The notes beneath the pieces are model-generated. The model saw nothing but the letters and a program-made list of their open reading frames with translations, had not been told where the DNA came from and made no database searches. Shown here in pieces: positions 56,129 to 64,000 of a stretch of DNA of 64,000 nt (position 1 is its first letter; the number at the start of each line of letters is the position of its first letter). Position numbers and translations under genes: made by a program. Source of the stretch: Planctomycetaceae bacterium (GTDB lineage: Bacteria; Planctomycetota; Planctomycetia; Planctomycetales; Planctomycetaceae). The DNA is taken from assembly GCA_041398825.1 (NCBI GenBank), contig JAWKTX010000007.1:1-64000 (forward strand). Reading direction: 5' to 3'.

Positions 56129-57235
56129 TCACGCAATCCAACCGCCGCCAAGCACTTGACTGCCCTGATAAAAGACAGCCGCCTGCCCTGGCGCGACAGC
56201 GCTGAACGTCTCATCCGATGTCAAAACAGCCCGCTGACCCGGCTGCGGAGTCACGCGACATGGAATCGAAGTGGATCGGTATCGAAGCTTCGTCTCACAC
56301 TCGAATGCACTCAGAGGTTCGTCGACCAGCCAGTTTGTCTGATCCACACAAACGGACTCTGTGATCAGGTCATCCGGCACTCCCAGAACGACCTGTTTCT
56401 TCTGAGGATCGATCCGAACCACAAATCTGGGTTCGCCAAACGCAAGCCCCAGCCCTTTGCGTTGCCCAACCGTGAACTGTTCGTATCCGGAGTGCTCCCC
56501 AAGAACGTTCCCCTGGGTATCCACAAATGTCCCTGCGGTCTCTGTCTGGCCATGCCAACGCTGGATGAATCCGGCGTAATCATTGTCTGGTACGAAACAA
56601 ATTTCGTAACTATCCTTCTTGGTGGCCACCTTCAACCCGGACTCCGCGGCCAGTTCCCGGATGGCGGGCTTCTGGTACGTACCGAGCGGAAACAGGATCT
56701 GCGGAAGCAATGTTCGTTCGATCCCGAACAGAACGTACGACTGATCCTTGTTCAGGTCGACACCACGATGCAGCTGCCAATGTCCGGTGTGTGCATCCTG
56801 AATCACGCGAGCGTAGTGGCCGGTCGCGATGTATTCAGCACCGACTTGTTTGGCAAAATCCCATAGTTTCCCGAACTTCAGCCAGTTATTGCACTGAACG
56901 CATGGGTTTGGTGTTCGCCCGGCAAGGTACTCCTCAACAAAGTAGTCTTTGATGCGACGAAACGAATCCTGAAAGTTCAGCGAATGGAAGGGAATCCCCA
57001 GTCTGTCCGCTACGCGTCGAGCATCACCTGCATCCTCAGCGCTGCAACATCCCTGCCGATGAGAGGACTGATTGATCACAGGAAGCAGGCCGTCCGATGA
57101 GAGAGCGCAGGACGATTCACTTTCACCGGATCGCATGAACAATCCGATGACCTGGTATCCCTGTTCCTTAAGGAGCACGGCAGCGGCAGAACTATCGACT
57201 CCACCACTCATCGCCAGAACAACACGCTTCGCCAT
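56129..57235 (-). CDS. mnmA: tRNA-uridine 2-sulfurtransferase MnmA
   Basis: 368 residues, normal length. PP-loop SGGVDSS at 10-16 binds ATP. Catalytic cysteines are Cys112 (NPCVQCN) and Cys213 (YEICFVPD). FTVGQRKGLG in the C-terminal domain is conserved. The enzyme adds sulfur to C2 of U34 in Lys, Glu and Gln tRNAs. An insertion around residues 38-65 with Cys43, Cys63 and Cys64 is longer than in E. coli and resembles the form in deeper-branching bacteria. First gene of a pair with the nitroreductase and divergent from nuoH. Confidence 0.96.
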   Translation of the reverse strand: MAKRVVLAMSGGVDSSAAAVLLKEQGYQVIGLFMRSGESESSCALSSDGLLPVINQSSHRQGCCSAEDAGDARRVADRLGIPFHSLNFQDSFRRIKDYFVEEYLAGRTPNPCVQCNNWLKFGKLWDFAKQVGAEYIATGHYARVIQDAHTGHWQLHRGVDLNKDQSYVLFGIERTLLPQILFPLGTYQKPAIRELAAESGLKVATKKDSYEICFVPDNDYAGFIQRWHGQTETAGTFVDTQGNVLGEHSGYEQFTVGQRKGLGLAFGEPRFVVRIDPQKKQVVLGVPDDLITESVCVDQTNWLVDEPLSAFECETKLRYRSTSIPCRVTPQPGQRAVLTSDETFSAVAPGQAAVFYQGSQVLGGGWIA

Positions 57236-57539
57236 AATGCCAGTCAGTTCATTTCTCGGGCCTGAGAAATCAGTTTGCTTTCAATGAGCAATTGTAGCTA
57301 ACTGAAACCGGTGTTGCGAAAGCCAGGACCGGTTGGTTGCAGTCCAACTTTGCATTTGTCATATTCCGAGGCCCCTTAATCGCCCAGCGCTGAGGGATTA
57401 TTGCTCTGGTGGATTTAGCCTGGTGACTTTAGCACTGCGCGCTGTGTGGCACTTGTGCTGCCCAGCTCCACATTTTGACTTTCGGCAACGAGTTGCTCTT
57501 GAGTCAGAGTGGTGACCAACTGCCTTTTGGTGTGACAGT
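57236..57539. other. Divergent region between mnmA and nuoH
   Basis: 304 bp that must hold the promoters of mnmA and of the nuo operon. I see no clear promoter pair, RNA fold or small gene. Confidence 0.45.
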
Positions 57540-58886
57540 ATGCTTTTTGCGACACAATCATTAGCAGAATTCTTCAACGGCATTGATAAGCTGAACGGAT
57601 ACGGCTATCTGCTGGCGGCCATCGTGCACGCAATTCTGCTGGTTCATGTTTTCGCCATCTCGCCGTTCGCCTTCATCTGGCTTGAGCGAAAAGTTTCCGG
57701 GCGTATTCAGGACCGTCTCGGCCCGACTCGCGTTGGTGGCCGTTTCGGGTGGCTGCAGTCCCTGGCTGACGGAATCAAACTGGTCCAGAAGGAAGATCTC
57801 TGTCCTCCTGCTGCGGACTCTATGCTGTTTCGATCCGCCCCTTACATCGTCTGTATTTCATCGTTCGCAGCATTCATGGTGCTGCCATTCAGTCATGGTT
57901 GGGTTGCGGTCGCCGCAGACTCAGGCTTATTTATCCTTTTGGCGATCCTGTCGCTGGAAGTGTTCGGCATTATCATGGCTGGATATGCCAGCGGTTCGAA
58001 ATGGTCGCTTTTCGGGGGCATGCGGGAGGCGGCTCAGATGGTGAGCTACGAGATTCCGCTCGCAATCTGTGCTCTGATACCCGTCGTTTCCGCAGGCACA
58101 TTGAATCTGGGAGAAATCGGCTCCATGCAGAGGGGCTGGTTCACCAACTGGTTCATCATGCACGACCCGTTCACATTCATCGCTTTCTTCGTCTATTTCG
58201 TCGTCGCCACCGCGAGTTGTAAACGCGCACCATTCGACCTGGCAGAAGCCGAAAGCGAATTGGTGGGTGGTTTTCACACGGAATACAGCGGGATGCGGTG
58301 GTCGTTCTTCTTTATGGGCGAATACGCCAGCATGTTTGCTGTCTGTGCAGTCGCCTCGATTCTGTTTCTGGGTGGCTGGAACACGGGCATTGATCCAATT
58401 GACAGTGCACTGTATGCGGCTCGCTCGCAGGCTGCTTCCGGTGAGGGATCGGCACTGGCGGGCTATCTGGCGAATGTGATCGGTGCACTTGTCTTTGCTG
58501 TGAAGGGTTCCGCGGGCGTCTTCGTTCAGATCTGGCTGCGATGGACCTTGCCTCGTCTCCGAATCGACCAGGTGATGACAACCTGTCTTAAGTATCTCGT
58601 GCCGATCAGTTGTTTTCTGTTTCTTGCTGTGACGATCTGGCCGTTAGCGCTGGCTCAGACCGGCCAGACGACGCTCGGACCTGCACTGGGAGAACGTGTC
58701 AGCGCGGCTTTGCGAGAGCAGGCGGGAAGAACGGCATCATTGCCGGTAGAACAGACGTCGGAGCACCCCGATGAAGTCGATCATGGAGATGCTGAGCATC
58801 ACGAAGGCGAGGAGCATGTCTCGGCAAGAGCTTCCGACAGCTCAATTGCAACCGCTGGGCTGGAACTGCCAGGAGGACAGCAATGA
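57540..58886 (+). CDS. nuoH: NADH-quinone oxidoreductase subunit H, with C-terminal extension
   Basis: 448 residues against about 325 in E. coli. Motifs: FIWLERKVSGRIQDRLGPTR, the quinone-site loop GWLQSLADGIKL, GYASGSKWSLFGGMREAAQM and CKRAPFDLAEAESELVGGFH with YSGMRWSFFFMGEYASM. Eight transmembrane helices are plausible; the subunit couples quinone reduction to proton pumping. Two extras: an insertion around residues 283-310 (DSALYAARSQAASGEG) and a polar tail (about 380-448) with a His/Glu-rich block at nt 58749-58822. The stop overlaps nuoJ as ATGA. First gene of the operon; nuoI is not next. Confidence 0.96.
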   Translation: MLFATQSLAEFFNGIDKLNGYGYLLAAIVHAILLVHVFAISPFAFIWLERKVSGRIQDRLGPTRVGGRFGWLQSLADGIKLVQKEDLCPPAADSMLFRSAPYIVCISSFAAFMVLPFSHGWVAVAADSGLFILLAILSLEVFGIIMAGYASGSKWSLFGGMREAAQMVSYEIPLAICALIPVVSAGTLNLGEIGSMQRGWFTNWFIMHDPFTFIAFFVYFVVATASCKRAPFDLAEAESELVGGFHTEYSGMRWSFFFMGEYASMFAVCAVASILFLGGWNTGIDPIDSALYAARSQAASGEGSALAGYLANVIGALVFAVKGSAGVFVQIWLRWTLPRLRIDQVMTTCLKYLVPISCFLFLAVTIWPLALAQTGQTTLGPALGERVSAALREQAGRTASLPVEQTSEHPDEVDHGDAEHHEGEEHVSARASDSSIATAGLELPGGQQ

Positions 58887-59467
58887 GTGGTGAATCCGTA
58901 TTATTTACGATCTTTGCTTTGGCAACCTGCCTCAGTGCAGTAGCGGTCGTAGTGAGTCAGACGGTCGTTCGAATGGCATTCTGGCTGATCATTTGCCTTG
59001 GCAGCACCGCCGCTTTGTTCTTCCTCGCGGATGCAGACTTTGTGGGTGCGGCGCAGTTACTGGTTTATGTCGGGGGGACACTGGTCCTTCTGGTGTTTGG
59101 CATCATGTTAACTGCGAGCGGTCCTTACCAGAAAATTGAAACCTCATCCGGTGAAATGGTCGTGGCGGGTCTTCTCGGCCTGCTCTTCCTTTTCATGGTC
59201 GTTGCAAGCACCGGCAAGGTGGACTGGATGGCTGGAGAATCGCCAGCGGTCGTAGAGCAGGGGCCGGTCGTCGGCAACACGCTCAGACCTCTGGGGTTGA
59301 GTTTGCTGGGACTGAGGCCGGATAAGGATCTTGGTGCTCCTGAAGATTCTGTCAAAAGCCCTGCGTATTTGCTTCCGTTCGAGATTGCGTCAGTGCATCT
59401 CCTGGTTGTCCTGATTGGTGCCGCCTACCTTGCGCGTGCCAAGCGTTCGAAAACTTCTTCCAACTGA
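58883..59467 (+). CDS. nuoJ: NADH-quinone oxidoreductase subunit J
   Basis: 194 residues. Start overlaps the nuoH stop (ATGA). VVVSQTVVRMAFWLIICLGS followed by AALFFLADADFVGAAQLLVY and VGGTLVLLVFGIML is the conserved helix 1-3 block of NuoJ, including the pi-bulge Tyr region. Five membrane helices; the last (PFEIASVHLLVVLIGAAYLA) carries the conserved Glu-x-Ala-x-x-His motif. Between helices 4 and 5 is a longer soluble loop than in E. coli. Confidence 0.95.
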   Translation: MSGESVLFTIFALATCLSAVAVVVSQTVVRMAFWLIICLGSTAALFFLADADFVGAAQLLVYVGGTLVLLVFGIMLTASGPYQKIETSSGEMVVAGLLGLLFLFMVVASTGKVDWMAGESPAVVEQGPVVGNTLRPLGLSLLGLRPDKDLGAPEDSVKSPAYLLPFEIASVHLLVVLIGAAYLARAKRSKTSSN

Positions 59468-59493
59468 TCAGCAATTCTCTCGGGTCCAGCCTG

Positions 59494-59802
59494 ATGTCTG
59501 CAAATATAAATTCCTATCTGCTGGTCGGTGCGGTCCTCTTCGTGTGCGGCGTCATCTGCATGGCCACGAAGAGAAACGGTATTGGTGTTCTGATGGGTGT
59601 TGAGCTGGTCCTGAACGGTGCCAACCTTAACTTCATCGCCTTTTCCAAATTCAGTCGTCTGGGTCTGGATGGGCAGGTCTTCTCCCTGTTTGTGATTGTG
59701 CTGGCCGCGGCTGAGGCAGCAGTCGCTCTTGCGATTGCATTGAACTTCTACAATAACCATCTGACTATTGATGTGGATCGTGCCAACAAACTGAAAGGTT
59801 GA
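59494..59802 (+). CDS. nuoK: NADH-quinone oxidoreductase subunit K
   Basis: 102 residues, usual length. Three transmembrane helices with the two membrane glutamates of the proton channel: Glu37 in GVLMGVELVLNGANLNF and Glu74 in VLAAAEAAVALAIAL, matching Glu36 and Glu72 of E. coli. It starts 27 bp after nuoJ. Confidence 0.97.
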   Translation: MSANINSYLLVGAVLFVCGVICMATKRNGIGVLMGVELVLNGANLNFIAFSKFSRLGLDGQVFSLFVIVLAAAEAAVALAIALNFYNNHLTIDVDRANKLKG

Positions 59803-59863
59803 TGGCGGACCCGGTTGGTGGTTGATTTCTGAAAAATACCATTCTGTTGTGTTGGGATTCCCA

Positions 59864-62332
59864 ATGGTTGGCGAAACGCTGAGAAACCTTTTGATGATCG
59901 CGTGGCTGCTTCCGCTTGTCGGATTTGCAGTTGAGATCTTCGGTGGCTTCTGGGGTACCCGACAAAGCAAGCTGGCAGCATGGATTGCTGTCGGGTGTAT
60001 CGCAGCTGGCTTTTTGTCAAGTGCTTCTGCCCTGGTAATCTGGGGCAACACCAACGGCTGGACCGTGCTGGAGAGCCGCGACCATGGCGAGGAAGGTCAC
60101 GCCGACGGCGATCATGGTGGTGTTAACCATAGTGATGGTAACCATGGTGATCACGGAGCGAACGCTGCCACTGATACTTATCAACTCGCCAGCATTGATG
60201 AGCACGCAGCCAGTGACCACTCAGCCGATGATCACGCAGACGGCCAGCATTCCGATGGGCATGAACATTCCGGCAATAAGCAGACCGTCTATTCGGGCAC
60301 CATTTACACGCTGGCCACTTTCGGCTCGCTTCAGCTCTCCATCGACTACTACATCGACAGTCTGACCCTGGTCATGTTTACCATGGTTACTCTGATCGCA
60401 ACCTGTATTCACCTGTTTGCGATGGGGTATATGAGCGATGAGCTGACCGAAGAGTATGTCGACCATCATGCCCATCTTGCGAATGGGCACCACGTCCATC
60501 GACCAGGTCGATTCTATCGTTTCTTTGCCTTTCTGTCCCTGTTCTGTTTTTCCATGCTGGGCCTGGTCCTCGCCGGCAATATCTTTCAGGTATTCGTCTT
60601 CTGGGAGCTCGTCGGGATCTGCAGCTTCCTTCTGATTGGCTTCTACACAGAACGAAAATCCGCGAGCAACGCAGCCAACAAAGCGTTCATCATGAACCGG
60701 GTTGGCGACTTCGGCTTCCTCATTGGATTGATGGTCATCTGGACGTATTTCGGAGTGTTCCGATTCGGTTCAACCACAGATGCCGAAGGAAATATTGTCC
60801 AGGCGGGTCTGTTCGAGATGATTCAACGGGATGACGCGGGAGTCCTTGCAACTGAGCCAATTACAGGCGGCGTGTTGATCCATGATCAAACCGGTCACCC
60901 GGTTGTGGGAGAATCAGGAATCCCGAAGACCATTCCTTATGCACTCCTGATCGTCGCCGGACTTGGTGTCTTTGCCGGATGCGTTGGCAAGAGTGCCCAG
61001 TTCCCGCTGCAGACCTGGCTGCCCGATGCGATGGAGGGTCCGACCCCGGTCAGTGCGTTGGTTCACTCGGCCACCATGGTCGCCGCAGGTGTTTATCTTG
61101 TGGGACGATTCTACCCGATGTTCGTGCAGGAAGTCTTACTGACCATCGCGTATGTCGGCTGTATCACTCTATTCATGGCCGCGACGATTGCGATTGTTGC
61201 CACTGATATCAAGAAAGTCCTGGCGTACTCAACCATCAGCCAGCTCGGTTACATGATGCTTGGTCTGGGTGTCTTTGGCTGGGGTGCAGGACTTTTCCAT
61301 CTGGTGACCCATGCATTCTTCAAATCATTGATGTTCCTCTGTTCCGGCAGCGTGATTCACGGTTGTCATCATGAACAGGAGATGCCCAAAATGGGTGGTC
61401 TCTGGCGCAAGATGCCAATCACCGCATTTACAATGCTGGTCGGTGTGATTGCGATTTCGGGACTCGCTATACCCGGCACGGGAATTGCATTTTCCGGTTT
61501 TCATTCCAAGGACGCAGTGGTTGCAAGTGCGCTTGCCTTTGTGAAGGCGAATCCATCCCACTATCTGCTGTTCATCATGCCTCTCCTGACAGCTGGGATC
61601 ACCGCCTTCTACATGTTTCGGTTGTGGTTCTACACCTTCATTGGGAAGCCACGCGACTCGCACGTCTATGATCATTGCCACGAATCACCTGCAATCATGA
61701 CGGCTCCGCTTCTGGTGCTTTCAGTCTTTGCGGCATTCTGTGCCTTCGGCGGTGAACACGGGCCACTCTACCTGCTGATCACTGGTGATGAACCTGGTCA
61801 CGTTGCGGACGGAATTGCAGCGACCACGGGCAGCTTGACTCTGCCAGGTCACGGTGCCATTCATGCTGTGCACAGCGAAGCCGGAACTATGGCATTACTG
61901 GCCGCAGTCACGGGTACTTTGCTGGCTTACATCCTGTACGGAACAAATCTGGTTAGCCCGGAACGAATCAAGCAGCAACTTGCTGGTGTGCATTCCTTCC
62001 TCGTCAACAAATGGCACTTCGATGAATTGTATGACGGTCTGTTTATGCAGCCCGCTCATATCGTTGGGAAGTTCTGTGCGTGGATTGACAGAACGATCTT
62101 TGACGGCATTCTGCACGGTGCTGCTAAAGTCACCGTAGTTGTGGCACAATGGGACCGCAAGTTCGATGAGAAATTCGTGGATGGATTCGTCAATTTGCTG
62201 GCGTCTTCTACACAGACGTTCGCGTTATCACTGAGAAACTTTCAGACGGGCCGACTTCGCCAGTACGTCATGTTCATCGTGGTTGGTGTTGTCGCGTTGT
62301 TTGCCGTCCTGTTTACGACTTTTCCTCGATAA
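59864..62332 (+). CDS. nuoL: NADH-quinone oxidoreductase subunit L, with His-rich insertion
   Basis: About 822 residues from ATG 59864; E. coli has 613. Core motifs: LAGNIFQVFVFWELVGICSF with the key Glu, FAGCVGKSAQFPLQTWLPDAMEG with Lys229-type residue, HSATMVAAGVYLVGRFYP, KKVLAYSTISQLGYMMLGLG and the C-terminal long helix with a last anchor (RQYVMFIVVGVVALFAV). Insertions: a stretch with 12 His among Asp, Gly and Glu (nt about 60075-60290, after helix 2, expected outside the membrane) and a second with six His (DHHAHLANGHHVH, nt 60460-60500). Antiporter-like proton pump of complex I. Confidence 0.95.
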   Translation: MVGETLRNLLMIAWLLPLVGFAVEIFGGFWGTRQSKLAAWIAVGCIAAGFLSSASALVIWGNTNGWTVLESRDHGEEGHADGDHGGVNHSDGNHGDHGANAATDTYQLASIDEHAASDHSADDHADGQHSDGHEHSGNKQTVYSGTIYTLATFGSLQLSIDYYIDSLTLVMFTMVTLIATCIHLFAMGYMSDELTEEYVDHHAHLANGHHVHRPGRFYRFFAFLSLFCFSMLGLVLAGNIFQVFVFWELVGICSFLLIGFYTERKSASNAANKAFIMNRVGDFGFLIGLMVIWTYFGVFRFGSTTDAEGNIVQAGLFEMIQRDDAGVLATEPITGGVLIHDQTGHPVVGESGIPKTIPYALLIVAGLGVFAGCVGKSAQFPLQTWLPDAMEGPTPVSALVHSATMVAAGVYLVGRFYPMFVQEVLLTIAYVGCITLFMAATIAIVATDIKKVLAYSTISQLGYMMLGLGVFGWGAGLFHLVTHAFFKSLMFLCSGSVIHGCHHEQEMPKMGGLWRKMPITAFTMLVGVIAISGLAIPGTGIAFSGFHSKDAVVASALAFVKANPSHYLLFIMPLLTAGITAFYMFRLWFYTFIGKPRDSHVYDHCHESPAIMTAPLLVLSVFAAFCAFGGEHGPLYLLITGDEPGHVADGIAATTGSLTLPGHGAIHAVHSEAGTMALLAAVTGTLLAYILYGTNLVSPERIKQQLAGVHSFLVNKWHFDELYDGLFMQPAHIVGKFCAWIDRTIFDGILHGAAKVTVVVAQWDRKFDEKFVDGFVNLLASSTQTFALSLRNFQTGRLRQYVMFIVVGVVALFAVLFTTFPR

Positions 62333-62408
62333 AGACCGATTGGGCCTGGCCCGTTCGCTCAACAATAACTGACACTTCCTTTAGCCTCTAACAGGCGTTG
62401 CAAAAGCG

Positions 62409-62999
62409 ATGAATCCAGAATTCCTGCTCAGCGCAATTATTTTCCTTCCAGCGGTCGCTGCTTTCTTTCTCGCCTTCTTTGATAGTCGCAACACCGATGT
62501 GATCCGCTTCTGGTCACTTGGTGCGACGATCATAACGTTCGGCCTGACTCTGGCGCTCTGGGGGCAGTTCGATTACGCGAATGGCGGAATACAATTCGCG
62601 GTGCAGATACCCTGGGTGGAGTCGTGGAATATTTTCTACCGCCTTGGCGTGGACGGGATTAGTCTGCCACTTGTCCTGCTGACAGGACTGGTCAGCATGC
62701 TGGCCATGACAGCCTCCTGGAGCATTACGAAGCATGTGAAAGGGTACATGATCCTGTTTCTGCTGCTCGAAAGTGGAATGATGGGCGTGTTCCTGGCACT
62801 GGACTTCTTCCTGTTCTACGTGTTCTGGGAAGTGATGCTTCTGCCAATGTACTTCCTGATCGGTGTGTGGGGCGGACCTCGAAAAGAATACGCAGCCATC
62901 AAGTTTTTCCTGTACACACTGGCAGGCAGTGTCCTGATGCTGATCGCCATGTTGATGCTGTACTTCAACAGTGGAGCAACCACGATAGTTTCAACCTGA
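62409..62999 (+). CDS. nuoM: NADH-quinone oxidoreductase subunit M, N-terminal part before a frame break
   Basis: 196 residues, ending at a TGA at 62997. The sequence is that of NuoM helices 1-5, with RLGVDGISLPLVLLTGLVSM and FYVFWEVMLLPMYFLIGVWG (membrane Glu). NuoM is normally about 500 residues; the remainder continues in another frame from about 62981, next entry. One base missing near 62979-62981 explains the break and would give a continuous product reading NSGAT then HDSFNLIELA. Confidence 0.9.
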   Translation: MNPEFLLSAIIFLPAVAAFFLAFFDSRNTDVIRFWSLGATIITFGLTLALWGQFDYANGGIQFAVQIPWVESWNIFYRLGVDGISLPLVLLTGLVSMLAMTASWSITKHVKGYMILFLLLESGMMGVFLALDFFLFYVFWEVMLLPMYFLIGVWGGPRKEYAAIKFFLYTLAGSVLMLIAMLMLYFNSGATTIVST

Positions 63000-64000
63000 T
63001 TGAACTGGCAAAGGTGGCCGCAGGAGCTGAATCAACGTTGCAGCTATCGTTGAGTCCCTCTTTGCAGATCACTGCATTCATCATGCTTTTCATTGGGTTC
63101 GCCATCAAGCTGCCGGTATTCCCTGTTCATACCTGGTTGCCCGATGCACACGTGGAGGCCCCAACCCCGATCAGTATGATCCTGGCAGGTGTCCTGCTGA
63201 AGATGGGTGGCTACGGTATTATCCGCATCGCGTTCCCCCTGTGCCCGTACGGTGCTCAGCATGCTGCGTACGCGATGGTTGCCATCGGCGTCATCAGCAT
63301 TATCTATGGGGCATTCGCTGCTTTGGCGCAGACGGACTTCAAACGCCTGGTTGCTTACAGTTCAGTAAGCCACATGGGGTACGTTCTTCTGGGTCTGGCA
63401 ATCTGGAAAATCAATGAAGGAACAGGAGCCACAGAGAACGGCGAATTCTGGTTGATGGGCATTAATGGCGCCATGTTTCAGATGATCGCTCACGGCATTT
63501 CTTCTGCAGGCATGTTCTTCATGGTGGGGGTCATTTACGATCGCGTCCACCATCGTGATCTCAACAAGTTCGGCGGTCTGATGGGGCTTATGCCGCTTTA
63601 CGGCGGTCTGTCCGCTGGTTTGTTCTTTGCCGGTCTTGGACTGCCAGGGCTTTGCGGATTCATTGGTGAAGTCTTCGTTGTCATCAGCACCTGGAGTTTC
63701 AGTCCGCTTCTGGCGATCATTGCCGCTTCAGGAGTGATTTTGACGGCTGGATACATCCTCTGGGCGATGCAGCGTGTTTATCTCGGCCCCGAATACAAAG
63801 GTCCTCATCCTGAGGCAATTACCCCGATCAATGGTCGTGAAGTTGCGGTTGCAGGCGCTTTGCTGTTTCTGGCAATTGTGTTTGGGATCCGTCCCGGAAT
63901 CGCATTTGACGTCATGAAGGTATCAACTACGGAACTGGTTGAGTCACTGGAATCGGGTTACCAAAAGGCCAGCATGGATGTCAACCAGACTCAGGCCAGC
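62981..64000 (+). CDS. nuoM: NuoM, C-terminal part after the frame break (runs off window)
   Basis: Open frame without a stop from 62981 to the right edge, 340 codons. HDSFNLIELAKVAAG joins to IKLPVFPVHTWLPDAHVEAP with the conserved Lys and membrane residues, LLKMGGYGIIRI, LVAYSSVSHMGYVLLG and AHGISSAGMFFMVGV, all in order for NuoM helices 6-13. No plausible start precedes it, so it belongs to the frame-broken nuoM gene. The gene must continue beyond the window. Confidence 0.9.

Noticed and set aside
55736..56866. 376-codon plus-strand frame opposite the nitroreductase and mnmA genes
   Set aside because: Antisense to two recognisable enzymes; no motif of its own.
62950..63000. Programmed ribosomal frameshift in nuoM
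   Set aside because: No slippery heptamer or downstream structure seen, and no known frameshift in nuoM; an indel is more likely.

Overview
The window is a bacterial chromosome segment from the phylum Planctomycetota, order Planctomycetales or close to it. The evidence is direct. The 16S rRNA gene carries the exact target of the planctomycete probe EUB338-II. That 16S gene stands alone, with its own promoter, processing stem and terminator. The protein families are also typical of the group: DUF1501, two DUF1559 proteins, two FGly-type sulfatases, a giant cadherin-like surface protein and many secreted beta-propellers and esterases. I do not assign a genus.

Layout. 1-16.8 kb: the 3' part of a giant repeat-built surface protein (over 4,770 residues visible), followed 18 bp later by a membrane GGDEF/HD-type c-di-GMP protein. 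17-20.2 kb (minus strand): sulfatase, lactonase-type propeller and a 68-residue CDGSH iron-sulfur protein. 20.5-28.5 kb (plus): MoxR ATPase, Sua5-type threonylcarbamoyl-AMP synthase, small membrane protein, HemN/HemW-like radical SAM enzyme, two secreted beta-propellers and ferrochelatase. 28.6-31.8 kb (minus): double-hydrolase esterase and sugar isomerase-like protein. 31.9-35.1 kb (plus): Nif3-like protein, DUF983 protein and the solitary 16S rRNA gene. 35.6-41.7 kb: esterase/SGNH fusion, Tat-exported SGNH hydrolase, RraA-like protein and a second sulfatase, probably linked to breakdown of esterified or sulfated polysaccharides. 41.9-45.6 kb: M48 metalloprotease plus three tandem AIM24 paralogues. 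45.7-52.1 kb (minus): an unknown membrane protein, a polytopic DUF1559 protein, another membrane protein, a VWA protein and an orphan GspF. 52.4-57.2 kb: DUF1501 protein, DUF1559 pilin-like protein with a clear terminator, nitroreductase and MnmA. 57.5-64 kb: a partial complex I operon, nuoH-J-K-L-M, running off the right edge.

The most notable items are: a dispersed ~100-bp palindromic repeat present four times, always just 3' of genes; the M48 plus triple AIM24 cassette; a complex I operon without nuoI, with histidine-rich insertions in NuoL and NuoH and a one-base frame break in nuoM; the giant surface protein paired with a c-di-GMP protein whose HD domain has lost key residues; and an uncharacterised domain inside the giant protein. 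I found no tRNA genes, CRISPR arrays, insertion sequences or prophage.
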